NCBI RefSeq assembly: GCF_000512695.2
Contig: NZ_AZRW02000054.1
Span: 1-34,417 of the forward strand
Reading direction: 5' to 3'
Origin: Pseudomonas sp. QTF5
Lineage (GTDB): Bacteria > Pseudomonadota > Gammaproteobacteria > Pseudomonadales > Pseudomonadaceae
Length of the DNA: 34,417 bases
Below the pieces are notes generated by a model, which saw nothing but the letters and a program-made list of their open reading frames with translations, had not been told where the DNA came from and searched no databases. The position numbers and the translations under genes are program-made. Shown piece by piece: positions 1-7,585 of the stretch (the stretch's first letter is position 1; each line of letters begins with the position of its first letter).

Positions 1-15
1 ACGGCCGCCAACAGT

Positions 16-45
16 AAGGGGGAGCAAGCTCCCCCTTCGGTTTTT
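16..45 (+). terminator. Intrinsic terminator of a gene upstream of the window
   Basis: A 9-bp stem (AAGGGGGAG / CTCCCCCTT) with the 4-nt loop CAAG is followed by CGG and then TTTTT. The T tract lies on the plus-strand side, so it would end a plus-strand transcript that enters from the left. It does not have the right polarity to end the metQ transcript, which comes from the other side. Confidence 0.7.
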
Positions 46-141
46 ACCGGACACTAGTGACGCAGAGCGTGGGAACGATCACGCCGACGCTGTATTAGCC
101 GTCGGCGTTGAAACCTTGAAGGGGTTCGAGACTGCGATCAA

Positions 142-924
142 TCAGAACGCCGGCAGTACCGCGCCGCTGTATTTCTTGTCGATGAACGCCTTCACTTCCG
201 GGCTGGTCAGAGCCTTGGCCAGTTTCTGGATGGCAACGCTGTCCTTGTTGTCCGGACGCGCCACCAGGAAGTTCACGTAAGGCGAATCGGCACCTTCGAT
301 CACCAGCGCGTCTTTAGCCGGGTTCAGACCCGCATCCAGCGCGTAGTTGGTGTTGATCATGTCCAGGTCGACCTGGTCCAGAACACGCGGCAGCATGGCC
401 GATTCCAGTTCCTTGAACTTGAAGTTGTGCGGGTTCTTGGCAATGTCTTTCGGGGTGGCCACGGCGTTTTTCGGGTCTTTCAACTCGATCAGGCCAGCCT
501 TCTGCAGCAGGATCAGGGCACGGCCGCTGTTGCTGCCTTCGTTCGGGATGGCGATGGTTGCGCCGTCTTTCAGCTCAGCCAGGCTTTTGACTTTCTTCGA
601 GTAGCCGCCAAATGGTTCGACGTGTACACCGATCACGGTCACCAGATTAGTGCCTTTGCCTTCGTTGAAATTTTTCAGGTATGGCAGGGTCTGGAAGTAG
701 TTGGCGTCCAGACGCTTCTGGTCGACCTGCACGTTCGGCTGAACGTAGTCGGTGAAGACTTTGATCTCCAGGTCCACGCCTTCTTTGGCGAGGGTTGGTT
801 TGATCAGTTCAAGAATCTCGGCGTGTGGAACCGGCGTCGCCGCAACCACCAGTTTCTCGCCAGCCTGGGCCAGGCCCGCAGTCAGGGCAGCCGCCAATGC
901 GGTGAACAACAGAACCTTTTTCAT
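142..924 (-). CDS. metQ: MetQ/NlpA-family methionine-type ABC transporter substrate-binding protein
   Basis: A periplasmic binding protein of the NlpA/MetQ family, 260 aa, the usual length. It should bind D- or L-methionine or a related sulfur compound and deliver it to a MetNI ABC transporter. Residues 1-21 form a signal peptide ending in AQA. There is no lipobox cysteine, so the mature protein is probably free in the periplasm rather than a lipoprotein as in E. coli. The family features FTDYVQPN, DANYFQTLPYL, IPNEGSNSGRALILLQ and the late MINTNYA/PYVNFLVAR segments are all visible. No metN or metI lies inside the window, so they may be just beyond the left edge or elsewhere. The neighbouring SfnR-like activator fits a role in sulfur scavenging. 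Ligand specificity is inferred. Confidence 0.9.
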   Translation of the reverse strand: MKKVLLFTALAAALTAGLAQAGEKLVVAATPVPHAEILELIKPTLAKEGVDLEIKVFTDYVQPNVQVDQKRLDANYFQTLPYLKNFNEGKGTNLVTVIGVHVEPFGGYSKKVKSLAELKDGATIAIPNEGSNSGRALILLQKAGLIELKDPKNAVATPKDIAKNPHNFKFKELESAMLPRVLDQVDLDMINTNYALDAGLNPAKDALVIEGADSPYVNFLVARPDNKDSVAIQKLAKALTSPEVKAFIDKKYSGAVLPAF

Positions 925-1101
925 GCAGTGTCCTTATCGAAATTCGCGGCCATCATCGACGACGACTAAATGTTTATGTGCCAGCGAAGTGCTATTGCTG
1001 GCGTGACGCGGACAATACCGGGATTTTTTATTCCCGAACAATATCTTTTATTCACTTTCATATTCCATTTTGTTCATACAGATCCAGCTCGCGCAAAACC
1101 C

Positions 1102-1195
1102 TGTAGGAGCGAGCGGTGCGGCGATCCGACTTGCCCGCGAAGGCGTCCTCTCGGGCAGACCGAGTCGCCTGCTTCGCGAGCAAGCTTCGCTCCTA
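1102..1195. repeat. REP pair (REPIN-like) overlapping the end of the sfnR-like gene
   Basis: Two inverted REP copies: GTAGGAGCGAG...TTGCCCGCGAA on one side and TTCGCGAGCAAGCTTCGCTCCTA on the other, about 45 bp apart. The right copy runs into the end of the sigma-54 activator gene and supplies its TAG stop codon. The rest of the gap up to metQ holds an inverted repeat CGGGA-N8-TCCCG (1019-1036) that could be an operator, in the metQ upstream region. Confidence 0.75.
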
Positions 1196-2125
1196 AAGAA
1201 GCCCGGCGTCTTTGAGCAGTTTTTTCAAGGCTTCTTTCTCGGCGGCGGAACCGTTGCCGAGAATCTGTTTGAGTTGCTGCTCGATCGTCACCAGCGACAC
1301 AGCCGCCTCGGGCAGATTCAAATGCTCCGGCAAAATCTCGTCGCCGGTACTCACCAACAGCGCAAAGTGAATGACGTTCTCCAGCTCCCGGGTATTGCCC
1401 GGCCAACTGTGTTGCTCCAGCAGTTGCTGCGCGGCTTCGCTGATCAATGGCACCGGCAGGTCGAGGCGTTGGCTGTAGATGCCAAGGAAGTATTCAGCCA
1501 GTGACAGAATATCGCCCACCCGCTCGCGCAAGGCCGGCAGTTCGAGCTGGCCTTCGCTGAGGTAGTGATAAAGCCGTTCATGGAATTTTCCGGCAGCCAC
1601 GGCCTGAGTTAGATCGATGCTGGTGGCGGCCACCAGGCGCACGTCCACCGGGCTTGGCTGCTGAGCGCCGACGCGGGTGACTTCGTGGTTTTCCAGGGCC
1701 GCGAGCAGCTTGATCTGGATCGGCAACGGCAAGTCGCCGATCTCATCCAGATACAAGGTGCCGCCATTGGCCGAACCAAACCAGCCAGCGCGACTGCTGG
1801 CCGAACCGCTGTAGCTGCCAGCGGCATAGCCGAACAGTTCAGCGTCGGCGTAAGTCGGGCTGATCGCGCCGCAATTGACTGACACGAACAACCCCCCGCG
1901 GTCACTGGCACGATGAATGTGTCGCGCCAGCAGTTCTTTACCGCTGCCGGTTTCACCGCGAATCAACACCGAGATGGAACGTGGCGCCAGTTGTTCCAGC
2001 TCCTGGCGCAACTGCCGGGAACGCGGATCGACGAACACCAACGCCTTGGCGCGAATGCTCAGCGGGCTTTTTTCCGCATCGGGAAAGGTCAGCAGCGGCT
2101 GACCGAATGTTTCATGCAAACTCAT
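1193..2125 (-). CDS. SfnR-like sigma-54-dependent transcriptional activator (AAA+ enhancer-binding protein)
   Basis: A stand-alone sigma-54 activator of 310 aa with no N-terminal receiver or ligand domain. The AAA+ module shows Walker A GETGSGKE (57-64), Walker B TLYLDEIGD (123-131), and the later WPGNTRELENV segment near residue 240. The GAFTGA loop that contacts sigma-54 is replaced by GSYSGS (103-108). The C-terminus after residue 275 is short and shows no clear Fis-type helix-turn-helix. The start is set by GGGAG six bases upstream of ATG at 2125. It resembles SfnR, the regulator of dimethylsulfone and sulfonate use in Pseudomonas, which also lacks an N-terminal domain. The neighbouring metQ and the nearby sulfate genes suit that role. 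The TAG stop lies inside a REP element, so the original C-terminus may have been altered. Confidence 0.8.
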   Translation of the reverse strand: MSLHETFGQPLLTFPDAEKSPLSIRAKALVFVDPRSRQLRQELEQLAPRSISVLIRGETGSGKELLARHIHRASDRGGLFVSVNCGAISPTYADAELFGYAAGSYSGSASSRAGWFGSANGGTLYLDEIGDLPLPIQIKLLAALENHEVTRVGAQQPSPVDVRLVAATSIDLTQAVAAGKFHERLYHYLSEGQLELPALRERVGDILSLAEYFLGIYSQRLDLPVPLISEAAQQLLEQHSWPGNTRELENVIHFALLVSTGDEILPEHLNLPEAAVSLVTIEQQLKQILGNGSAAEKEALKKLLKDAGLL

Positions 2126-2192
2126 GGCAGACTCCCGCCCAAAACCGCCGGGAGGCGGGGGCCGATTCTAAAAAAAAGAAAAAATAGAAGGT

Positions 2193-2774
2193 TCAAGCTC
2201 GACGCAGGGCGTGCTGTTCCATGCGGTTTTGCAGACGATAGAGGTACGCAAAACCCTGCTCCCAGCGCTGGTGACCGGACTTCACGTTGATGTGCCCGGC
2301 ACCCGATAAAATCCCCGCCTCGGCACCCCACTGGCGCGCCAGTTCAAGCGCTCGTGGCGCGCTCACCGCGCTGTCGTTGTCGGAGCTGACAACCTGGCTC
2401 GGGAACGGCAGCAAATGAGTCGGGATCGGCGCGAAGTTGCGCAGAGCCGGCGCGCAAGCCGGGCGCTCGACGTCCGCTGGCGCGACCAGCAAGGCGCCGC
2501 GCACCTGACGCAAAAATGGCAGCGGTGCCGTGGCCGCCCAATGGGCGACGGTGATGCAGCCCAGGCTGTGGGCGATCAGAATCACGGGCGTGCTGTCGGC
2601 GGCAATCGCCTCGGCCAGTGCCGCGACCCAGTCCTCACGACGAGGCGTCAGCCAGTCGGCCTGCTCCACCCGCGCACTGTTTGGCAGGCTGTTCTGCCAA
2701 TGGGTTTGCCAATGATCTTCTGGCGATCCTTGCCAGCCCGGCACAATCAGGTAGCGAATTGATTCGTTGCGCAT
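2193..2774 (-). CDS. RBBP9/YdeN-family alpha/beta hydrolase
   Basis: A small cytoplasmic serine hydrolase of 193 aa. The N-terminal YLIVPGWQGSPEDHWQ is typical of the RBBP9/YdeN family. The nucleophile elbow is AHSLG with Ser70. The acid is probably the Asp in SSDNDSAV (around 130) and the base the His in GAGHINVKSG near the C-terminus. Natural substrates of this family in bacteria are unknown. It lies 67 bp upstream of the SfnR-like gene on the same strand, so the two may share a transcript. The gap between them contains an A/T-rich run but no clear terminator. Confidence 0.85.
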   Translation of the reverse strand: MRNESIRYLIVPGWQGSPEDHWQTHWQNSLPNSARVEQADWLTPRREDWVAALAEAIAADSTPVILIAHSLGCITVAHWAATAPLPFLRQVRGALLVAPADVERPACAPALRNFAPIPTHLLPFPSQVVSSDNDSAVSAPRALELARQWGAEAGILSGAGHINVKSGHQRWEQGFAYLYRLQNRMEQHALRRA

Positions 2775-2890
2775 GGGGGAGCTCTCCTGCTGCGTGTCTG
2801 TTCCTGATCGAGTATAGGGAGGAGAGTTATATTCGCTAAGGAATAAGAAGCTATTTATTAAGACCTATATCGAATATGCAACACGATCAA

Positions 2891-2980
2891 TGTGGGAGCG
2901 GGCTTGCTCGCGAAAGCGTCGTGTCAGTCAATATCAATGTCTACTGACAGACCTCTTTCGCGAGCAAGCCCGCTCCCACA
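2891..2980. repeat. REPIN (inverted REP pair)
   Basis: TGTGGGAGCGGGCTTGCTCGCGAA on the left and its inverted copy TTCGCGAGCAAGCCCGCTCCCACA on the right, separated by about 40 bp. This is the standard fluorescent-pseudomonad REPIN layout and probably non-coding. Confidence 0.9.
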
Positions 2981-3002
2981 AAGTATTTGTGTTTGTCTGG
3001 AA

Positions 3003-3040
3003 TAAAAAAGGGGCCGCACCCTGCCAAGGAGACGGCCCCG
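3003..3040 (-). terminator. Intrinsic terminator on the minus strand
   Basis: Read on the minus strand, GGGGCCG, a 16-nt loop and CGGCCCC are followed by TTTTTTATT. It lies about 210 bp beyond the stop of the desaturase gene and would end that transcript or a separate short RNA starting in the gap. Confidence 0.8.
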
Positions 3041-3252
3041 GAAACTCAAAATCTGTTAGCGCGAACCACATCGCTGGGATGTGATGATTGGCTGAAACGG
3101 TTATCCTATAAAGGAATATTTAATTACTTTATTAGGTCAAAATCGCATATACCAATCATTGCGATGCACTCAAGCCACCGCTGCTTGCGTCACAACGTAA
3201 CGTTCCTTTGGGTCAAATTGATGACCACCGTTTGAGTTTCCGGGCACATCTA
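3041..3252. other. Intergenic A/T-rich stretch without a recognised gene
   Basis: This lies between the desaturase stop and the terminator. It is clearly more A/T-rich than its surroundings around 3110-3160. I see no coding sequence with a start and ribosome site. A TTGACC box on the minus strand (complement of 3135-3140) points towards the terminator, so a short RNA of roughly 100 nt is possible but unproven. Confidence 0.4.
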
Positions 3253-4326
3253 TCAAACCTGAGCGGCAGGTACCTCCTGCGTCGCCAGGGTGTCCTCACG
3301 CACAAACCGGTTCGCCCGCCCGAACGTCCCGAAATCATTGAACCGCACCCCCATCTCGCGCATCACCTTATGCGCCACCGGGACGGTCATCTGCCGGATG
3401 TAAAACGGCTCTTTCACCACAAAATGATGGATCCCGTGACTGCTGCCAAAGTTGAAGCAGAACGCCTGCAACGGCCACATCCACCAAGGGTTCAACACCT
3501 GGGTTTGCTGGATCACATTGCCCGGCTCCACGTCACCGTAGTAGTGCATGTTCGAGCTGACAAAATGCAGGCAGAACGTGCGCAACACGTTCGGACCGAT
3601 GATCACCACCGCAGCGATGTCGATCGCTTGCATCACCGCCAATGTAGTCGACGACCATTCGATAGGCGCACCCGACAGATACGCAATGCCGTTGGCCGCG
3701 TGGAAACCGAGGAACACGTACCACGCCCCCCAATGCACCAGCGCCAGCGGTGCGTAAACCTTCAGAAGACGCTTGATGATGCTGAACTTGTGCGCCCGGG
3801 TCTTGGCCCGCAGCATGCGGATCAACGCCGACATCACGTTGTCGCCGACCATCAGCAACCGCGCGATTCCCCAAGGCTCACCGTTGGTGATCGCCCGCTC
3901 TTCCATGTCGGCTTCGGTGCCGGACACCTTGTGGTGGTTGAGGTGTAATTGGCGGCGGATCCAGGGATTGATGGTACTCGGCCGCGCCAACCAAACCAGG
4001 CCCATCATCAGGTTGTGCGGCACCCGCTTTTTGCGGAAATACATGCTATGAATCAGGTCATGCTCCAGTTCATGGGTCAGCGAGGCGAAGAACGCGTTGA
4101 ACAACAGACACGCCCACCAAGCCATGTACCCGGTGATGTACAGCGCCGCCGAACCGATCATCCCGGCCAACGCGAAGGCCAGAATACCGGCGCCCAAGGC
4201 GTCCTGATGCTTGAGAATCGGGTAGCGCTGACGCAATTCGACGCCCTTGGCCAATACCACCTGGCGAATATGCGCTGATCGCTGTGCTGCATTCAGTCGC
4301 TGGGGGCTTGCAGAAGTACCGTCCAT
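3253..4326 (-). CDS. Membrane fatty-acid desaturase family protein
   Basis: An integral-membrane di-iron desaturase or hydroxylase of 357 aa. The three histidine boxes are present: HELEH (85-89), HLNHH (128-132) and HGIHH (297-301). Hydrophobic segments occur around residues 45-80, 195-215 and 225-245. Such enzymes insert double bonds or hydroxyl groups into acyl chains using oxygen and an electron donor. It is transcribed divergently from an AraC-family regulator only 100 bp away, a layout that suggests local control by that regulator. The exact substrate cannot be read from the sequence. It is distinct from the DesA-like gene at 13973, which has a different set of boxes. Confidence 0.88.
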   Translation of the reverse strand: MDGTSASPQRLNAAQRSAHIRQVVLAKGVELRQRYPILKHQDALGAGILAFALAGMIGSAALYITGYMAWWACLLFNAFFASLTHELEHDLIHSMYFRKKRVPHNLMMGLVWLARPSTINPWIRRQLHLNHHKVSGTEADMEERAITNGEPWGIARLLMVGDNVMSALIRMLRAKTRAHKFSIIKRLLKVYAPLALVHWGAWYVFLGFHAANGIAYLSGAPIEWSSTTLAVMQAIDIAAVVIIGPNVLRTFCLHFVSSNMHYYGDVEPGNVIQQTQVLNPWWMWPLQAFCFNFGSSHGIHHFVVKEPFYIRQMTVPVAHKVMREMGVRFNDFGTFGRANRFVREDTLATQEVPAAQV

Positions 4327-4426
4327 GCTTCCATCCTCTGGTTATTGATGTTCGCATCCTGCCCTGTGATGCTGTGCACAGCGGTAGCCGTGAACGCCAA
4401 CCTGTTGACCGGACGCGCCAATCAAC

Positions 4427-5431
4427 ATGACTGAACCGACCTCCCTCGCCAGCTGGACCCGCGCCCTGCGCAAGCAGCTCGATGCGCTGGGCCTGGACAG
4501 CACCGCCCTGTGCCAACAGGCGGGGCTCGACCCGCGGTTGATGGACGACCCGAACGCCCGTTACCCGCTGTCCGGCACCACGCGCCTGTGGCAAATCGCC
4601 GTGCAGGTCAGCGGCGATCCGGCGATTGGTTTGCGGGTGTCGCGTTTCGTCAGCCCCACCACGTTTCATGCACTGGGTTATGCGTTGGTGGCCAGCGAAA
4701 GCCTGCGAGAAGTGTTCGAGCGTATCGTGCGTTATCACCAGGTGGTCAGCGATGCGCTAGACCTGGAGCTGACCCGCGCCGAGGATCGCTACCGCTTCCG
4801 CCTGAAAATCCCCCAAGGCAACCCCGCGCCCGCCTTCGAAGCCATCGACGCCTTCGCGGCGATTTACGTGCGCACCTGCCGCAATCGACTGGGTCGAGAC
4901 TATGCCCCGCTGGCGGTGTACCTGCGCCGTCCGGAGCCGGCCGACCCGCATCAATGGCACAAAGTGTTCCGCTCGCCGGTGTATTTCGCCGCCGACGAAG
5001 ATCGACTGGAATTCGCCCTGGTGGATTTCGATAGCCACCTGGACGACGCCAACCCGGAATTGGCCGAACACAACGAAACCGTGCTCAAGGGCACCCTGGC
5101 GCAACTCAAACCCCTGACCTGGGAGCGCAAGGTTCGCGACGCCATTGAAGAGCAATTGCCGGAAGGCGAACCGTCGGCCGAATGCATCGCCCATGCGCTG
5201 CACTTGAGTTTACGCAGCCTGCAACGGCACTTGGCGGACGAGGGTTGTCGGTTCGATACGCTGCTCAATGAAAGCCGGGAAAACCTGGCGCTGCTGCATC
5301 TGCGCGACCCGCAATGTTCGTTGAGCGAGGTCAGTTACCTATTGGGGTTCGCCGACACCAGCAGCTTCAGCCGTGCGTTCAAGCGCTGGACCGGAATGAC
5401 GCCGGGGCAGTTTCGGGATGGGTTGCGGTGA
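4427..5431 (+). CDS. AraC-family transcriptional regulator
   Basis: A 334-aa regulator with an N-terminal arabinose-binding-like domain of the OruR/ArgR type (about 20-200) and a C-terminal AraC/XylS double helix-turn-helix (about 235-333). The latter shows LHLSLRSLQRHLADEG and the family-typical LGFADTSSFSRAFKRWTGMTPGQFR. It is divergent from the membrane desaturase and is the obvious candidate to control it. The effector is unknown. The start ATG at 4427 follows the divergent promoter region directly, and I saw no better start downstream. Confidence 0.9.
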   Translation: MTEPTSLASWTRALRKQLDALGLDSTALCQQAGLDPRLMDDPNARYPLSGTTRLWQIAVQVSGDPAIGLRVSRFVSPTTFHALGYALVASESLREVFERIVRYHQVVSDALDLELTRAEDRYRFRLKIPQGNPAPAFEAIDAFAAIYVRTCRNRLGRDYAPLAVYLRRPEPADPHQWHKVFRSPVYFAADEDRLEFALVDFDSHLDDANPELAEHNETVLKGTLAQLKPLTWERKVRDAIEEQLPEGEPSAECIAHALHLSLRSLQRHLADEGCRFDTLLNESRENLALLHLRDPQCSLSEVSYLLGFADTSSFSRAFKRWTGMTPGQFRDGLR

Positions 5432-5463
5432 TAGATCCGAGGGGTGTGTTGAGTTTCCGGCCT

Positions 5464-5533
5464 CTTCGCGGGCAAGCCTCGCTCCCACAGATGACCGCGT
5501 ATTCCTGTAGGAGCGAGGCTTGCCCGCGAAGGC
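5464..5533. repeat. REP pair
   Basis: TTCGCGGGCAAGCCTCGCTCCCACA and its inverted partner GTAGGAGCGAGGCTTGCCCGCGAA lie back to back between the convergent AraC-type regulator and hipA genes. Confidence 0.85.
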
Positions 5534-5557
5534 GTCCGTCGCAGCGCCGCAGATCTT

Positions 5558-6790
5558 TCAACCTTTAACCAGACTACGCGCTACACCGGTTTTCCACTGT
5601 TCCATCATGGCTTCACCAACCTCGGTAAAAGCGTGGTTTGCCTTGATGTATTCAGCCATTTCGGTCATCGCGACATCCATGCCGTGGGCGACTTGCTGCA
5701 ACAACTCATTGCAGCGTCCTTCAGTCAGGTTGCAAGCCGACCGACCAAAGCGCATCAGCATCTTGTACTTGGGCCATGCCTTCGATCCGCCCAACAGCAA
5801 CGCCATGCTGTCGGCCTTGATGTAGACCGAAGTCGTGACGATGTCATAGGCCGGAGCCAGACTGATTGACGCATCAGCACCGCAATGTTCGTACAGCACG
5901 CCGAAATTCTTCAGATGAGCATCGCCATTCTTCAAACCGGACGACAGCGCAACGATCTTGAAAAAAGACTCAAGGGCCTGGTGGAGCAATGGCGGGGAGA
6001 CAAACTCCTTGATCTGTCTGGCAGCACCTTCGTATGAACCATCGTATTTGGCCCTCGAAGGCCAGGCATTGAGCACGCAAAAATCCTCAAAACCCAGATA
6101 GCCTTTGTCATTCAGATCGAAACGCTCGACGACCAGAAATTTACCCCGTTCGCTGAGTTCGAACTTCGGCACCTCAAGCCCCGAATGCAGTGCGGCTCGC
6201 ATGCAGAAGTACTCGTTGGCGGCCAGCTCCGGGTACTCCTCTGCACGAAAGGACTTGACCAGGTGCGTTGCCCCTCGATGGGTCAGGCGGTCAATGGTTG
6301 TCGCACTGTCGCGCACAAGCACCTTAGGCTGTACCCCCGAAACGCCTGAGTATTGACCATAAATGTGCAACAGGTCATCGAACAGACCCTGAGCACCGTC
6401 ATGAACCAGAATGTCCGCAAGGCTGGTTTCAGGGGGCCGCTCGTTTGCACTCAGAGCATTGACGATTCCCACACGTCCAAGTTGATGCGGGCCGACGATC
6501 GCCAGCATTGCGAATTCGTCGAATCCTCGCACCGCTTTGCTGAAGCGACGAACCAATTCATCGCGCAGCGAACCTTCTGGCAGATTCATTTCAAAAACCG
6601 GCGGTACCCCTCGCTCCCACGTGTAGCTCTCGAGGCGAGCGGGCATGGTCAGCGAGACGGCGTTTTCTTCCAGTGCATTTTGCGCATAGGTAAACACTGA
6701 ATCGATACGAGATTGTCCGCGGCCCAAGGCGCCCACTGTGGTGCCGGAAACACTGATATCCAGCCTGTCCACATCGCTCTTTTCAGCCAT
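5558..6790 (-). CDS. hipA: HipA-family serine/threonine kinase toxin
   Basis: The toxin half of a HipBA type II system, 410 aa. In E. coli, HipA phosphorylates glutamyl-tRNA synthetase and causes growth arrest and persistence. Visible here are the flexible autophosphorylation segment YSGVSGVQPK (147-156), the ATP-site lysine in HLVKSF (K179), the catalytic loop KNGDAHLKN (287-295) and the metal-binding APAYD (312-316). All key residues appear intact, so the kinase should be active. Its ATG overlaps the stop of the antitoxin gene by 8 bp, the usual translational coupling with the antitoxin made first. The target may differ from that of E. coli HipA. Confidence 0.93.
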   Translation of the reverse strand: MAEKSDVDRLDISVSGTTVGALGRGQSRIDSVFTYAQNALEENAVSLTMPARLESYTWERGVPPVFEMNLPEGSLRDELVRRFSKAVRGFDEFAMLAIVGPHQLGRVGIVNALSANERPPETSLADILVHDGAQGLFDDLLHIYGQYSGVSGVQPKVLVRDSATTIDRLTHRGATHLVKSFRAEEYPELAANEYFCMRAALHSGLEVPKFELSERGKFLVVERFDLNDKGYLGFEDFCVLNAWPSRAKYDGSYEGAARQIKEFVSPPLLHQALESFFKIVALSSGLKNGDAHLKNFGVLYEHCGADASISLAPAYDIVTTSVYIKADSMALLLGGSKAWPKYKMLMRFGRSACNLTEGRCNELLQQVAHGMDVAMTEMAEYIKANHAFTEVGEAMMEQWKTGVARSLVKG

Positions 6791-7049
6791 GGAAGTTGGC
6801 CTTTTTCAGGGTGTCCAGCGTCGGGCGCTTTGACTGCCGAGGCACGGCTGTAAGTTCGTATCCAAAACCGTTCAGGATCGCTTCAACCTTGCGGATACCG
6901 ATTTCGGAAACAGTATTGTTCTCGATGCCAGAAATCGTGGCACGGCTCATTCCGTACTGCTTTGCCAGATCCTGTTGAGACATCTTTCGCTCTTTGCGCA
7001 GTAACCTGATCAGTTCGCCAAGGGTTTCCATTCGAGACACTCGCATCAT
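6783..7049 (-). CDS. hipB: HipB-like XRE-family antitoxin and repressor
   Basis: A small DNA-binding antitoxin, up to 88 aa, with an XRE helix-turn-helix over MSQQDLAKQYGMSRATISGIEN. Such proteins neutralise HipA and repress their own operon. An internal start at 7031 (METLGEL...) is also likely, because family members begin there; the upstream ATG at 7049 has no visible Shine-Dalgarno and sits 6 bp from the candidate operator. The gene ends inside the hipA start region. A perfect 12-bp palindrome just upstream is the likely binding site. Confidence 0.9.
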   Translation of the reverse strand: MMRVSRMETLGELIRLLRKERKMSQQDLAKQYGMSRATISGIENNTVSEIGIRKVEAILNGFGYELTAVPRQSKRPTLDTLKKANFHG

Positions 7050-7055
7050 ATACAG

Positions 7056-7067
7056 TGCAAATTTGCA
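7056..7067. promoter_or_regulatory. Candidate HipB operator palindrome
   Basis: TGCAAATTTGCA is a perfect 12-bp palindrome immediately upstream of hipB, within an A/T-rich promoter region. Self-regulation by HipB at such inverted repeats is known for the family. The match to a specific consensus has not been tested. Confidence 0.5.
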
Positions 7068-7143
7068 TAAATGAACGTATATGCATCGTATTTAATGCAC
7101 GACTAAGTCAAAGTCCAGCTAATTTTCTTGGCAAAACTCGCTT

Positions 7144-7509
7144 TCAGCGACCGCGATCCCGCCTTAACAGCTTGCGCACCCGCTTCACCAGCTCACTGAC
7201 GGCAAACGGCTTGAGCAGGTAATCATCCTCATGCAATTCCAGCCCGCGCAGACGATCTTCGATACCGTCCTTGGTGGTGAGGAGCAGTACCGGCGTGTCG
7301 CCGAGTTTGCGGATCTGCTGCAGCAACTGCCAGCCGTTGAGCCCCGGCAGCATCACGTCGAGGATGATCAGTTCGTATTCGCCGGATTCGATAAAGCGCC
7401 GGCCGTCCATGCCATTGAGCGCCACATCCACCGCGTAACTCGCTTCGCTCAGGCCTTTGGCCAGGAGGCTGGCGGTCTCGGGTTCGTCTTCCACTAGCAA
7501 CACACGCAT
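7144..7509 (-). CDS. Response regulator receiver domain without output domain
   Basis: A 121-aa protein that is almost entirely a receiver domain. The acidic pocket is EDE (7-9), the phosphorylation site is D51 in IILDVMLPG, the switch Thr is around 78-79 and the conserved Lys is K100 in LLKPF. The sequence most resembles the receiver of OmpR-type CopR/IrlR metal-response regulators (LLVEDEP, GLSEASYAVDVALNG, RGLEL-x3-DYLLKPF-x2-SEL). In those proteins a winged helix would begin where this one stops. No wHTH remnant is visible in the 95 bp downstream. It is therefore either a truncated relic or a single-domain regulator working by protein contact. No histidine kinase is nearby; a Crp-like regulator lies 76 bp upstream on the same strand. 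Confidence 0.85.
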   Translation of the reverse strand: MRVLLVEDEPETASLLAKGLSEASYAVDVALNGMDGRRFIESGEYELIILDVMLPGLNGWQLLQQIRKLGDTPVLLLTTKDGIEDRLRGLELHEDDYLLKPFAVSELVKRVRKLLRRDRGR

Positions 7510-7585
7510 GGCACACCTCGATTGTCGTCGTCACAGGCTAGGCGCGTTCGCGGATAAAGCCCACCAATACCGTGGCGATCATTTT

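Noticed and set aside
142..924. MetQ as a lipoprotein
   Set aside because: The signal peptide ends in AQA with no cysteine after it, so lipid attachment is not supported.
2891..2980. REP pairs as intrinsic terminators or mobile insertion sequences
   Set aside because: They have no T tract and no transposase. They match the non-autonomous REPIN layout seen many times in the window.
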